Assembly: GCF_902859855.1 (NCBI RefSeq)
Contig: NZ_CADIKH010000017.1
Coordinates: forward strand, 1-64,000
Direction of reading: 5' to 3'
DNA length: 64,000 nucleotides
Origin: Paraburkholderia humisilvae
GTDB lineage: Bacteria; Pseudomonadota; Gammaproteobacteria; Burkholderiales; Burkholderiaceae
In this document: positions 44,252 to 54,116 of the stretch, piece by piece
Numbering within the stretch: the stretch's first letter is position 1
Layout: each line of letters opens with the position of its first letter
Program-made: the position numbers and the translations under genes
Notes under the pieces: generated by a model
What the model was told of the DNA's origin: nothing
Database searches by the model: none
Seen by the model: only the letters and a program-made list of their open reading frames with translations

Positions 44252-45154
44252 TCAGATCAGATAGAACGCGCTGGCAATGATCGAGCCGAACAGTGCCCAT
44301 TTGACGATGTAATAGGTGGGGCGATGCCACGCCTTGATCTTCTTGCCGACCCGGCGAATCGCGTAGACATATTTGAACACCCGGTTCAGCACACCGGTGC
44401 GGTCGCCCGCCGCGTTCGGCGACATCGCCGCACGCATCAGCGTGTGCGACACGAAGCGATTGACCGCGGCCGCCCAACGGAACCGCATCGGCCGCTCGAT
44501 ATCGCAGAAGAGCACGATGCGCGACACGTTCGTGTCGTTCTTCGCGTAGTGGATGTAGGTCTCGTCGAAGATCACCTGCTCGCCATCGCGCCAGTAGTAC
44601 TGCTGGCCGTCGACATCGATATAGCACTTCGGGTCTGCGGGCGTCACGAGTCCGAGGTGATAGCGCACCGACCCCGCGTACGGGTCGCGATGGCGCACGA
44701 GGCTTGCGCCCGGCGGCAGCTGTGCAAACATCGCAGCCTTCACCGACGGAATGCCTTGCAACAGCTTCGTCGTGAACGGACACAGCGACTCCGCGGACGG
44801 ATGCGGCGTGTCGTACCACTTCAGATAGAAACGCCGCCAGCCGGTCTTGAAGAACGAATTGAAACCGATGTCGGAGAAATCGGGCGCCGCGCTGATCTTC
44901 TGCGATGCATCGACCGCGAGCGCCTCCTCACGGATGGTTTGCCAGTGGGCGCGCAACGGCTCGAGTTCAGGAAACCACGACGACTCGATATATGGCCGCG
45001 CCTTGATAGGCGACAGCAGATAACACCAGATGTTGATCGGCGCGAGAAACGTCGAGTGGTCGGACAACTGGCGCCAGAATCTGAACCGCTGGGTGCCGCG
45101 ATTGAACACATAGGCCGCGCTCATAACGAACCATGCAAGGACAATCCACCGCAT
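44252..45154 (-). CDS. lpxO: Lipid A hydroxylase (aspartyl/asparaginyl beta-hydroxylase family)
   Basis: The 300-residue Fe(II)/2-oxoglutarate dioxygenase has the HxD pair H155/D157 (RHRDPYAG), distal H202 (ETYIHYAKND) and R212 for 2-oxoglutarate. Hydrophobic segments at both ends suggest inner-membrane attachment, as in LpxO, which 2-hydroxylates secondary acyl chains of lipid A. GGAG lies 6 nt before the ATG at 45154. The longer frame lacks support. Confidence 0.88.
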   Translation of the reverse strand: MRWIVLAWFVMSAAYVFNRGTQRFRFWRQLSDHSTFLAPINIWCYLLSPIKARPYIESSWFPELEPLRAHWQTIREEALAVDASQKISAAPDFSDIGFNSFFKTGWRRFYLKWYDTPHPSAESLCPFTTKLLQGIPSVKAAMFAQLPPGASLVRHRDPYAGSVRYHLGLVTPADPKCYIDVDGQQYYWRDGEQVIFDETYIHYAKNDTNVSRIVLFCDIERPMRFRWAAAVNRFVSHTLMRAAMSPNAAGDRTGVLNRVFKYVYAIRRVGKKIKAWHRPTYYIVKWALFGSIIASAFYLI

Positions 45155-45461
45155 TGTGACTCCGGTATTTTTTTCCTTAATGAGATTGTCAGAAAGTCTA
45201 GCGGAGATGCGAATTGGATGCATGTACGTTCGCTAACTACAAGACTTGCAACGGGAAATGGGTGCGCGGCGGCAGGCGGGCTGCGCAGGCAACAGAAGGT
45301 CACCGGCCGCTCGATCGCATTCCAGCGATCACGGTCCGGCGCGTAGGCGGTGGGTCGAGCGGTGGGTTTGAAGGAAACCCCGCGGGCGGGAGAGCCAGCT
45401 CAACGCCGCCCGCGAGGTGAAGGTGAAAGATAAAACGCGCGGCTCGCCGCCGCGCCGCCGC
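45155..45461. other. Intergenic region downstream of ggt
   Basis: No gene is supported. It contains the candidate terminator of the ggt operon (next entry) and should also contain the lpxO promoter, of which I see no clear hexamers. The part next to lpxO (45160-45200) is A/T-rich. Confidence 0.4.
45381..45414 (-). terminator. Probable terminator of the ABC-ggt operon
   Basis: A perfect 9-bp GC stem (45381-45389 with 45406-45414) with a 16-nt loop is followed on the minus strand by GGGTTTCC. The T run is short. It starts 48 nt after the ggt stop. Confidence 0.5.
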
Positions 45462-47099
45462 TCAGAACCCTGCGGCCAGCCCGTCACGGCGGCTGTCGCT
45501 CGCCGCGACGTAGCCGCGCTCCGGCTCATCGCGATCGAGCCTCCAGATGTACTGGCCCGAACCGAAGTCCATATACGGATCGTCGAACGACTTGATCTGG
45601 TGGCCTCGCTGCTCCAGTCCGCGCACGCACTGCGCATCGAGCGTCGACTCGACATCGATCGTGAAGTCGCGATTCACCTTCCAGCGCGGCGCATCGCACG
45701 CGGCCTGCGGTTGCTGGCCGTAGTCGAGCATCCGCACGATCGACTGCAGATGACCTTGCGGCTGCATATCGCCGCCCATCACGCCGAAGCTCATCACCGC
45801 CTCGTCGCGGCCGTTCACCTGCTGCGTGAGGAACGCCGGGATGATCGTATGGAACGGCCGCTTGCCGGCTTCGACGACGTTCGGCGACTTCGGATCCATC
45901 GAAAAGCCGCAGCCGCGGTTCTGCATCGACAGGCCGTAGTCCGGCACGACGACGCCTGAGCCGAAGCCCATATAGTTCGACTGGATAAAGCTCACCATCA
46001 TGCCGCTCTCATCGGCCGCCGACATATAGATCGTGCCGCCCGCCTTCGGCATGCCGAAATCGAAGTGCGTCGCGCGCTGCGGATCGATCAGCTTGGCGCG
46101 CGACTTCAGGTACGCATCGTCGAGCATCTGTTCGGGCGTCACTTCCATCGAACGCGGGTCGGCCACATAACGATAGATATCGGCGAATGCGAGCTTCATC
46201 GCTTCGATCTGCAAATGCTGCGATTCGACGTTGTCCACTTGCAGCGACGCGACGTCGAACTGTTCGAGAATGCCGAGCGCGATCAGCGCCGCGATGCCCT
46301 GCCCGTTCGGCGGAATCTCGTGCACCTTGTAGCCGCGATAGGTCTTCGAGATCGGTTCAACCCAGTCGGCGCGATAGTCGCGCAGGTCGGCCGCTGTCAT
46401 CGCGCCGCCATGCTCGCGCGCGAACGCGGCGATGCGCTCGGCGATTTCGCCTTCGTAGTACGCGCGCGGACCCTGTTCGGCAAGCAGCCGCAGCGTCTTC
46501 GCGTGACCCGGGTAGCGAATCAGCTCGCTCACTTCAGGCGCACGGCCGCGCGGCATGAAAGTCTGCGCGTAGCCCGGCTGGTCTCTCAGCTCCGGCACCG
46601 CGGCCGCCCACTTGTGCGCGACCACGCTCGCCACCGCATGGCCGCGTTCGCAGATCTCGATCGCCGGCTCCATCAGGTCGGCAAACGGCAGCTTGCCGAA
46701 CTTCTTATGCAGCGCTTCCCAGCCGGCGATCACGCCCGGCACGGTCACGGTGTCCCAGCCGCGCTTCGGCTGGATCGCGACGCCGTTCTCTTCACCATAC
46801 TTGCGCTTGAAGTAATCGACACTCCATGCGGCCGGCGCGGTGCCCGATGCATTGAGACCATGCAACTGGTTGCCGTCCCAGACGAGTGCGAACGCGTCGC
46901 CGCCGAGCCCGCACGACACGGGCTCGACCGCCGTCAGCACCGCGGCGGCGGCGATCGCCGCATCGACTGCATTGCCGCCTTTCCACAGCATCCGCAAGCC
47001 GGCCTGCGCGGCAAGTGGATGCGATGTCGAGACGATGTTGCGCGCGAACACAGGCAGGCGCTGCGTCGGATAAGGGTTCTGCCAGTTAAAACGTGTCAT
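45462..47099 (-). CDS. ggt: Gamma-glutamyltransferase family protein
   Basis: The 545-residue Ntn-hydrolase precursor would self-cleave before the Thr in AGGTIYMSAADE (about residue 355). The N-terminal half carries GGNAVDAAIAAAAVL and CGLGGDAFALVW. No signal peptide is visible, so it may be cytoplasmic. It ends an operon encoding a peptide ABC importer, which suggests hydrolysis of imported gamma-glutamyl compounds or glutathione. Confidence 0.92.
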   Translation of the reverse strand: MTRFNWQNPYPTQRLPVFARNIVSTSHPLAAQAGLRMLWKGGNAVDAAIAAAAVLTAVEPVSCGLGGDAFALVWDGNQLHGLNASGTAPAAWSVDYFKRKYGEENGVAIQPKRGWDTVTVPGVIAGWEALHKKFGKLPFADLMEPAIEICERGHAVASVVAHKWAAAVPELRDQPGYAQTFMPRGRAPEVSELIRYPGHAKTLRLLAEQGPRAYYEGEIAERIAAFAREHGGAMTAADLRDYRADWVEPISKTYRGYKVHEIPPNGQGIAALIALGILEQFDVASLQVDNVESQHLQIEAMKLAFADIYRYVADPRSMEVTPEQMLDDAYLKSRAKLIDPQRATHFDFGMPKAGGTIYMSAADESGMMVSFIQSNYMGFGSGVVVPDYGLSMQNRGCGFSMDPKSPNVVEAGKRPFHTIIPAFLTQQVNGRDEAVMSFGVMGGDMQPQGHLQSIVRMLDYGQQPQAACDAPRWKVNRDFTIDVESTLDAQCVRGLEQRGHQIKSFDDPYMDFGSGQYIWRLDRDEPERGYVAASDSRRDGLAAGF

Positions 47100-47147
47100 G
47101 AAAAACTCAAGCGGATGAAAGTAATGAAAGAGGCCAGCGACGCAACA

Positions 47148-48053
47148 CTACGACTCGCGCGGATCGAGCGCATCGCGCAATCCGTCGCCTAGCAGGTTAA
47201 AACCTAGCACAGCGAGGAAAATCGCGACGCCGGGGAAGACCGACAACCATGGCGCCTGGCTCACGAAATCTTTCGCGGTGTTCAGCATCGATCCCCACGA
47301 TGGCGCCGGCGGCAACTGCCCCAGACCGAGAAACGACAGGCTGGCTTCGGCGATGATCGCGGTCGCGATCGTCAGGCTCGCCTGCACGATGATCGGCGGC
47401 AGCACGTTCGGCAGGATATAACGCACGATGATCCGCGTATGACCAAGACCGATCGCGCGCGCCCCTTCGACATACTCCTCCGCCTTCACCGCGAGCGCCT
47501 GGCCGCGCGTGAGGCGCACGAAGCGCGGCATCGCCGAGATACCAATCGCGGCCATCGCATTCGTCAGGCTAGGGCCGAGGAACGCAGCCAGTGCGATCGC
47601 AAGAATCAGGAATGGAATCGACAGCAGCGCATCCGCGATGCGCGAAATCACGCCGTCGATCAGCTTGCCGAAATAGCCGGCCAGCAAGCCGAGCGGCAGA
47701 CCGATCGCGACCGCGATGCATACCGACACAACGCCCGCCAGCAGCGACGCTCGCGCGCCATAGAGCAGACGGCTGAACACGTCGCGGCCGAGCTCGTCGG
47801 TGCCGAACCAGTGCGCGGCCGACGGCGGTTGCCGCACCGTCAGAAAGCTCGCCTGCACCGGGTCGTAATGCGAGAGCCACGGCGCGAACAGCGCCATGCA
47901 AACCGTGAGCAGCACGAGCGCGGCGCCGAACACCGCCGCGCGATTGCGCATGAACTTGATGAGTCCGCGGCGCTTGCGGCGCGGCAGCGGCGCCGCCCCG
48001 GCAGCGCGGGCAGCGGGCGACGGCGGACGGACAGGAGCGGCGGGCGTAGCCAT
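47148..48053 (-). CDS. ABC peptide transporter permease, DppC/GsiD type
   Basis: The 301-residue permease has an N-terminal cytoplasmic Pro/Ala/Arg-rich stretch, a first helix near residue 40, and the binding-protein-dependent transport domain. That domain has GTDELGRDVFSRLLYGARASL and the EAA-like loop EGARAIGLGHTRIIVRYILP. Its ATG overlaps the preceding permease stop. It pairs with the DppB/GsiC type permease. Confidence 0.94.
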   Translation of the reverse strand: MATPAAPVRPPSPAARAAGAAPLPRRKRRGLIKFMRNRAAVFGAALVLLTVCMALFAPWLSHYDPVQASFLTVRQPPSAAHWFGTDELGRDVFSRLLYGARASLLAGVVSVCIAVAIGLPLGLLAGYFGKLIDGVISRIADALLSIPFLILAIALAAFLGPSLTNAMAAIGISAMPRFVRLTRGQALAVKAEEYVEGARAIGLGHTRIIVRYILPNVLPPIIVQASLTIATAIIAEASLSFLGLGQLPPAPSWGSMLNTAKDFVSQAPWLSVFPGVAIFLAVLGFNLLGDGLRDALDPRES

Positions 48054-48997
48054 CAGCTGTGCCTCATTCGGGGATTGAGCACGATATACAGCACATCGGC
48101 GCACAGATTGACGACGATAAACGACAGCGCGGTGACAAGCACGACGCCTTGCACGACCGCATAGTCGCGATTGAACACCGCATCGACAATCAACTTGCCG
48201 AAGCCCGGAATCGTGAACACCTGCTCGGTGAGCACCGCGCCTGCGAGCAGTTCGCCGAACAGCAGCGCGAGCACGGTGACGATCGGAATCAGCGCATTGC
48301 GAAAGCCGTGCTTGACGACCACGGTCGTGCGCAACAGCCCTTTCGCGCGTGCCGTGCGGATGTAGTCGGTGCGCAGCACGCTCAACATCGCGCTGCGCGT
48401 ATGCCGCATCAGTTGCGCACCGAGCGCGGCGCCCAGCACGAACGCGGGCATCAACATCGTCTTGATGCTGAGCCAGAAATCCTCGCTGGGCGGCACATAC
48501 CCGGACGACGGCAGCAGATGCCAGCGCACCGACACGAGAAAGATCAGCATGATGCCGAGCCAGAAGTTCGGGATCGACATACCCGACAGCGCGAAGATGT
48601 TCGCGCCGTAGTCGAGCGGGCCGCCCCGGCTCGCGGCGGAAATCACCCCCGCCGGAATGCCGATGCCGATCGCGAAGATCATCCCCATCACCGCAAGCTG
48701 GATCGTCACCGGCAGCTTTTGCGCGATTAGCGACGTGACCGGCACATCGGTGCGCAGCGACGCGCCGAGATTGCCGTGCAGCACGTCCTTGACCCACAGG
48801 ATGTACTGGGTCGGCACCGGCTGGTCGAGGTGATATTTGACGCGCAGCGCCGCGATCAGCTGCGGGTCCTGATCTTCGCCGGCCATCGCCATCACCGGGT
48901 CGCCGGGCAACAGTTTCTGCAGGCCGAAAATCAGCATCGACACCAGAATCAAGGTCGGCACCGCGACCAGCAGACGATTGGCGATGATCCTCAACAT
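48053..48997 (-). CDS. ABC peptide transporter permease, DppB/GsiC type
   Basis: The 314-residue permease has the typical N-terminal helix (LLVAVPTLILVSMLIFGL), the LPGDPVMAMAG motif and the EAA loop TARAKGLLRTTVVVKHGFRNA. It forms the channel with the next gene's product. It lies 6 nt after the substrate-binding protein gene. Confidence 0.94.
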   Translation of the reverse strand: MLRIIANRLLVAVPTLILVSMLIFGLQKLLPGDPVMAMAGEDQDPQLIAALRVKYHLDQPVPTQYILWVKDVLHGNLGASLRTDVPVTSLIAQKLPVTIQLAVMGMIFAIGIGIPAGVISAASRGGPLDYGANIFALSGMSIPNFWLGIMLIFLVSVRWHLLPSSGYVPPSEDFWLSIKTMLMPAFVLGAALGAQLMRHTRSAMLSVLRTDYIRTARAKGLLRTTVVVKHGFRNALIPIVTVLALLFGELLAGAVLTEQVFTIPGFGKLIVDAVFNRDYAVVQGVVLVTALSFIVVNLCADVLYIVLNPRMRHS

Positions 48998-49003
48998 GAT
49001 GCT

Positions 49004-50503
49004 TCAGCCCTTGATGCTGACGCCGGACAGGCGAATCAGGCCGTCCGGATAAGGCGTGAAGCCTTGCACCTTCTTCGACAGCACGAACGGCCACGGCTGC
49101 ACGTAGATGTACAGGATCGGATCTTCATCGGCGAGGATTTTCGCGGCGCCGTCGTACTGCGCCTTGCGGTCCGCGACGTTCAGCTTCACGCGCGCGGCGT
49201 CGAGCAGCTTGTCGACTTCCGCATTGCAGTACTTGCCATAGTTCAGATTGCCCGCGCAGGTGTTGAACTGATGCAGGTTGCCGTCCGGATCGACGCGGCC
49301 CGACCAGCCGTTGTACATCGCCTGGAAGTCGCCGTTGTGCGCGGCGTTCAGTTCGGCCGCGTAGTCGGTCGGGCGCAGCTTCAGATTGAAGCCGGCCTCG
49401 CCGACCATCGCCTGCAGCATCTGCACGATCTGGCCCGACACCGTGTTGTTCGGGTACGTGAACTCGATATCGACATGTTCGTGGCCAGCCGCCTTCAGCA
49501 GCGCCTTCGCCTTCGCCACGTCGCGATGCGTGAGCGGCAGCGACGCGTCGAAATACGGGCTCGACTTCGGCAGCGCCTGGTTGGCCGGCGTGAAAATGCC
49601 CGCGCCGACCACCTGGTTGATCGCGTCGCGGTCGATCGCGAGATCGAATGCTTCGCGCACACGCTTGTCGCGCAATGCCGGATTCACCCGCGAGCCGTTG
49701 TTGAGGTTGAACGTAATGTTATAGAAGCCGAGGCCCGCGATCGACACGAGCTGCAGGTTCGCGTCGCCCTTCACCGCGCTCACATCCGACGGCGCGACCC
49801 GCTCGAGCATATCGAGCGACCCCGAACGCAGATTCGCCAGCCGCACGGTCGCATCCGGAATCGGCAGGAACGTCACGCGCTGCAGCGGATACTTCGCGGC
49901 ATTCCAGTAGCCGTCGAATTTTTCGAGCACGACGCGATCGTTCTGCACGCGCTGCACGAACTTGTACGGACCGGAGCAGACCGGATGCGACGCGACGCTC
50001 GCCGGGTCCGCGAAGGTCTTCGGCGACAGCATCATGCCCGCGCGATCGGACAGCGTCGCGAGCAGCGCAGCGTCCGGCTGCTTGAGCACCAGCGACACCG
50101 TGTCGTTGTCGACCACGGCGACATGATCGATCGACGCGAGCTCGCTCTTGCGATTGCTGGTCGGCAGCGTCATGTCGCGCTCGATGTTCGCCTTCACGGC
50201 CGCCGCGTTGAACGGCTCGCCGTCGTGGAATTTGACGCCCTGGCGCAGCTTGAAGGTGAGCGTCTTGCCATGGGCGCTGGTCGTCCACGAGGTCGCGAGC
50301 ATCGGCACGATTTTCAGATCCGGCGTGATGTCGACGAGCGAGTTGCACAACGACGCGAACACGATGCGGTCGACAAACTGCACGCTGCGCGCAGGATCGA
50401 GCGAGCCGATGTCGTCCTGCAGGCCGATCCGGATCTGACTGGTCTGCGCCATCGCGGCGGACGCGCTCAGCGCGAGCGCCGCGGCAATCAACATTCTTCG
50501 CAT
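49004..50503 (-). CDS. ABC peptide/glutathione-type substrate-binding protein (family 5)
   Basis: The 499-residue periplasmic protein has a signal peptide cleaved after the AMAQ region near residue 20 and the SBP_bac_5 fold (LKIVPMLATSWTTSAHGKTLTFKL and FHDGEPFNAAAV segments). It captures peptides or glutathione-like ligands for the importer. The arrangement with ggt favours gamma-glutamyl compounds, but this is inferred. Confidence 0.93.
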   Translation of the reverse strand: MRRMLIAAALALSASAAMAQTSQIRIGLQDDIGSLDPARSVQFVDRIVFASLCNSLVDITPDLKIVPMLATSWTTSAHGKTLTFKLRQGVKFHDGEPFNAAAVKANIERDMTLPTSNRKSELASIDHVAVVDNDTVSLVLKQPDAALLATLSDRAGMMLSPKTFADPASVASHPVCSGPYKFVQRVQNDRVVLEKFDGYWNAAKYPLQRVTFLPIPDATVRLANLRSGSLDMLERVAPSDVSAVKGDANLQLVSIAGLGFYNITFNLNNGSRVNPALRDKRVREAFDLAIDRDAINQVVGAGIFTPANQALPKSSPYFDASLPLTHRDVAKAKALLKAAGHEHVDIEFTYPNNTVSGQIVQMLQAMVGEAGFNLKLRPTDYAAELNAAHNGDFQAMYNGWSGRVDPDGNLHQFNTCAGNLNYGKYCNAEVDKLLDAARVKLNVADRKAQYDGAAKILADEDPILYIYVQPWPFVLSKKVQGFTPYPDGLIRLSGVSIKG

Positions 50504-50585
50504 GCGGTCTTTCCTTTCTTTCCCGGTTCAATAAATCGGTGTGGTGTCAGTTTTTCCTGCGCGACCGGCGCGTGATTGCGCTGCA

Positions 50586-51716
50586 TCACCCGGCCGCGCT
50601 TGTCGCCTGCGCGGCCTGGCGTTCGCGATAGATCGCGAGGCGCTCGGTCAGCTTCGTGCTGACGCGCGCGGCGAGCGGCGCGCCGCCGCCCGCGTTCTGG
50701 ATCTCGCGCCAGAAGTGACACGCGACGCGCCGTCCGTCCGCGAGCGTTTCGCTGGCCGGCCGCTCCTGCGAGCACAGCGGCCTCGCGTGAGGGCAACGCG
50801 GATGAAACCGGCAGCCCGGCGGCGGCGCGGTCGGGCTCGGCAGGTCGCCGCTCAACGCCGCTCGCGTGCGCCGCTCGTGCGGGTTGCTGACCGGAATCGC
50901 GCCCAGCAGCGCCTGCGTGTACGGATGCAGCGGCGTGTCGAATAGCGCATCGACGTCGGCGAGTTCGACGATCTCGCCGAGATACATCACCGCGACGCGG
51001 TCGCTCATATGGCGGATCACCGCGAGATCGTGCGCGACCATGATCAGCGTGAGGCCGAGATCCTGCTTCAGCGTCTCGAGCAGGTTGATCACCTGCGCCT
51101 GCACGGATACGTCGAGCGCCGACACCGGTTCATCGCCGACAATCAGTTTGGGTTCGCCCGCCAGCGCGCGCGCAATGCCGATCCGCTGCCGCTGGCCGCC
51201 GGAAAACTCATGCGGATAGCGATCGGCGTAAGCCGGCTGCAACCCGACCGTGCGCAGCAATTGCGCAACACGCTCGCGACGCTCGGCGCCGTTGCGCGCG
51301 AGCCTGTGCAGCGCGACCGGCTCGCCGACGATCTGCCCGACGGTCATGCCCGGATTCAACGACGCGAACGGGTCCTGGAAGATCAGCTGCATCTCGCGGC
51401 GCAGCCGCTGCATCGGCGCGCCATGCAGATGCGTGATGTCGCGCCCCTGGTACAGCACGCGGCCTTGCGTCGAATCGATCAGCCGCAGCAGCAGCCGGCC
51501 GAGCGTCGACTTGCCGCAGCCGGATTCGCCGACGATCGCGAAGGTTTCGCCGGCCTCGACCGCGAACGACACGTCGTTGACCGCGTACACAACCGGCGTG
51601 CGCGTGAACAGATGACGGGCACCGCCGAAGTGCCTGGTCAGCGCGCGCGCTTCGATGATCGGCGCACGCGGTACGCCGACACCGACAGCGTGCGACGGAT
51701 CGGACCTGTCTGTCAT
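50586..51716 (-). CDS. ABC peptide transporter ATPase, DppF type
   Basis: The 376-residue ATPase has Walker A GESGCGKSTLG, signature FSGGQRQRIGIARAL, Walker B LIVGDEP and the C-terminal oligopeptide/dipeptide extension with four Cys (CRFHPRCPHARPLC region). The start overlaps the stop of the first ATPase gene (ATGA). Confidence 0.94.
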   Translation of the reverse strand: MTDRSDPSHAVGVGVPRAPIIEARALTRHFGGARHLFTRTPVVYAVNDVSFAVEAGETFAIVGESGCGKSTLGRLLLRLIDSTQGRVLYQGRDITHLHGAPMQRLRREMQLIFQDPFASLNPGMTVGQIVGEPVALHRLARNGAERRERVAQLLRTVGLQPAYADRYPHEFSGGQRQRIGIARALAGEPKLIVGDEPVSALDVSVQAQVINLLETLKQDLGLTLIMVAHDLAVIRHMSDRVAVMYLGEIVELADVDALFDTPLHPYTQALLGAIPVSNPHERRTRAALSGDLPSPTAPPPGCRFHPRCPHARPLCSQERPASETLADGRRVACHFWREIQNAGGGAPLAARVSTKLTERLAIYRERQAAQATSAAG

Positions 51717-52756
51717 GCAACCTCCTTGCGCATCGGCGCGGCCTGATACTGCCCCGCGCCGGGCGCGGACTGCTCGACCGGTGCGAGCCAGCACGCGACG
51801 CGATGCACGCCCGCAATCGGCTGATCGGGCGGCGCCGCGTCGATACAGCGCTGCGCGGCGAACGGACAACGTGGCGCAAAGCGGCAGCCATCGGGCATCT
51901 GTTCAGGAGACGGCACCGAGCCGCGAATCGTCGCGAGCGACCCTTCGCGCTTGCCGGTCGACGGAATCGCGCCCATCAGTCCGATCGTGTACGGATGCTG
52001 CGGATCGTCGAACAGATCGGCGACCGTGCCGTATTCGACGATGCGGCCCGCGTACATCACCGCGACATGATCCGCGACCTCCGCGACGACACCGAGGTCG
52101 TGCGTGATCAGCACCATCGCGGTACCGGTCTCGGCCTGCAGGTTTCGGATCAGCGCGAGCACCTGCGCCTGAATTGTCACGTCGAGCGCGGTGGTCGGTT
52201 CGTCCGCGATCAGCAGGCGCGGCCGGTTCGCGAGGGCCATCGCGATCATCACGCGCTGGCGCATACCGCCGGACAGTTGATGCGGGTACGCGTCGAGCCG
52301 CGTTTCCGGCGCCGGAATGCGCACGAGCCGCAGCATCTCGAGCGCCTGCGCACGCGCCTCGGCGCGATCGACGCCGCGATGCCGGCGGACGCTTTCGCCA
52401 ATCTGCTCGCCCACCGTAAACGCGGGGTTGAGCGACGTCATCGGCTCCTGAAAGATCATCGACAACCGGTTGCCGCGAATATCGGCGAGTTCGCGTTCGG
52501 TCAGCGTAAAGAGGTCCTTGCCGTCGAACACCGCGGTGCCCGACACGCGTTGCGCGGGCGGACTGGCGAGCAGCCCCATCAGCGCGAGCGACGTAACGCT
52601 TTTGCCGCAGCCCGATTCGCCGACGATGCACAGGGTTTCGCCGCTGCCGACGGCAAACGACACGTTGTCGACGAGATTCGGCATCGCGGCCGAGCGCGAA
52701 AACTTCAATGAAAAGCCACTGACCTCGAGTACCGGTCGGCGCTCGGTGTCGCTCAT
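51713..52756 (-). CDS. ABC peptide transporter ATPase, DppD type
   Basis: The 347-residue ATPase has Walker A GESGCGKSVTS, signature LSGGMRQRVMIAMAL, Walker B LLIADEP and the C-terminal Cys-rich oligopeptide extension. AGGGAG lies about 9 nt before the ATG. It is the first gene of the importer-ggt operon and is divergent from the LysR gene. Confidence 0.94.
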   Translation of the reverse strand: MSDTERRPVLEVSGFSLKFSRSAAMPNLVDNVSFAVGSGETLCIVGESGCGKSVTSLALMGLLASPPAQRVSGTAVFDGKDLFTLTERELADIRGNRLSMIFQEPMTSLNPAFTVGEQIGESVRRHRGVDRAEARAQALEMLRLVRIPAPETRLDAYPHQLSGGMRQRVMIAMALANRPRLLIADEPTTALDVTIQAQVLALIRNLQAETGTAMVLITHDLGVVAEVADHVAVMYAGRIVEYGTVADLFDDPQHPYTIGLMGAIPSTGKREGSLATIRGSVPSPEQMPDGCRFAPRCPFAAQRCIDAAPPDQPIAGVHRVACWLAPVEQSAPGAGQYQAAPMRKEVA

Positions 52757-52843
52757 GCTGTGACACTCCCTACGTGCTGGTCGTCCTCGAACGCTATTAA
52801 GCGTCGATTGAAACGCAGATTATGAAGTGCGCCACTCGACAGA

Positions 52844-52857
52844 AAATATTAATATTT
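52844..52857. promoter_or_regulatory. AT palindrome in the divergent LysR/ABC region
   Basis: AAATATTAATATTT is a perfect 14-bp palindrome in the 135-bp gap between the LysR gene and the ABC operon. LysR-type regulators bind imperfect dyads with a T-N11-A core in such gaps. Its position close to the LysR start suits autoregulation. Confidence 0.5.
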
Positions 52858-52891
52858 CTTGCTGATACTTAAGCTTTTCTTGAGCAAGACC

Positions 52892-53755
52892 ATGCCTACG
52901 CTGCGGATGTTGAAAACGTTTCGGGCGGTCGCGCGAACCGGGTCGTTCGCGGCGGCAGCCGAGAAAGTGGCGCTGACGCAGGCTGCGGTCAGCCTGCAGA
53001 TGCGCGGGCTCGAACAGGCGCTCGGCCGGCAATTATTCGACCGCAGCGGACGGCAAATCGTATTGAGCCGCGACGGCCAGCAGATCTGGCCGAAGGTCGA
53101 GCAGATTCTCGATCTGCTCGACGAGCTTGACGCCGACCCGGCGGATTCGATGGTCGGTCCGTTGACGATCGGCGCGGTGGTGTCGGTGATTGGCGCGCTG
53201 TCGCTGGTCGTCGCGAATCTGAAGACCGCGCACCCGCAACTCGACGTGAAGCTGCTATCGGCGCGCTCCGATGAGCTTGCGGCATTGGTCGAGGCGGGCG
53301 ACGTCGACATCGCGGCCGTGGTTGCGCGCGCGGATGCGACGCTGCCCGACACGCTCAAGTGGACCACGCTGTACAGCGAGCCGCTGATGCTGGTCGTCAG
53401 CAGCGAGATTGCCGATAACGACCCGCAGCGCATTCTGCGTAGCCACGGCTTTCTGCGTTTCGACCGACGCGTGCGGACTGGGCGCGTCGTCGAACAGGCG
53501 CTGCAAAAGGCGGGGTTGAGCGTCAACGAATACCTGGAGCTCAACTCGATCGAGACGATCGTCGCGCTGGTGCGCGAAAACGTCGGTGTCGCGGTGCTGC
53601 CGCTGCTGCATCGGGGCAACTGGCGCAACGATTCGTCGCTGCGCGTGCTGTCGATTGCGAATCCGCCGATGCTGCGTACGGTCGGGATGATTCAGCGCGC
53701 GTCGTATGACCGGCCGGGGATCACGCAGGCGATCATCGATACGCTGCATGGGTGA
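52892..53755 (+). CDS. LysR-family transcriptional regulator
   Basis: The 287-residue protein has an N-terminal winged helix (TLRMLKTFRAVARTGSF and LTQAAVSLQMRGLE) and a LysR substrate-binding domain. It is divergent from the peptide importer and ggt genes, so it very likely controls them. The start at 52892 gives the usual short N-terminus. Confidence 0.92.
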   Translation: MPTLRMLKTFRAVARTGSFAAAAEKVALTQAAVSLQMRGLEQALGRQLFDRSGRQIVLSRDGQQIWPKVEQILDLLDELDADPADSMVGPLTIGAVVSVIGALSLVVANLKTAHPQLDVKLLSARSDELAALVEAGDVDIAAVVARADATLPDTLKWTTLYSEPLMLVVSSEIADNDPQRILRSHGFLRFDRRVRTGRVVEQALQKAGLSVNEYLELNSIETIVALVRENVGVAVLPLLHRGNWRNDSSLRVLSIANPPMLRTVGMIQRASYDRPGITQAIIDTLHG

Positions 53756-53825
53756 GCGTCCTCCGGCCCGGCGCGACCGCATTGACGCGCGCTGGTATCT
53801 GCCGCTTCAAGCTGTCCATGCAAGC

Positions 53826-54116
53826 TTAAGATCGTTCGGTGTGACGGTCCCTGAAACGTCGCACCGTGAAGACCAGCAGCCACAGCATCAGGCCGGTGAG
53901 TGTCCACGATATCGAGGCAACGATCACGGTCGCCATGTTTTCAGCGTCCTCCGGGTTGTATTCCTGTCCCAAACCGGTAACGCGGATAGCGAACATGGTC
54001 GAATCGTGAAGCCAATCGGGCATAGGTGCGGGCCATTGAAGATAGACGTTCGCGATCGACCTTCCAATGACGAACGTCAGCAGGATGAACAGACCAATAC
54101 GCATTGCCCGTTTCAT
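53826..54116 (-). CDS. Small two-helix membrane protein, candidate immunity protein
   Basis: The 96-residue protein has an N-terminal hydrophobic helix (IGLFILLTFVIG), a stretch of about 40 residues likely in the periplasm, a second helix (IVASISWTLTGLMLWLLVF) and a short basic tail. Its ATG overlaps the stop of the L,D-transpeptidase-like toxin gene. That arrangement and the periplasmic loop fit an immunity protein protecting against a periplasmic toxin. I see no named family. Confidence 0.65.
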   Translation of the reverse strand: MKRAMRIGLFILLTFVIGRSIANVYLQWPAPMPDWLHDSTMFAIRVTGLGQEYNPEDAENMATVIVASISWTLTGLMLWLLVFTVRRFRDRHTERS

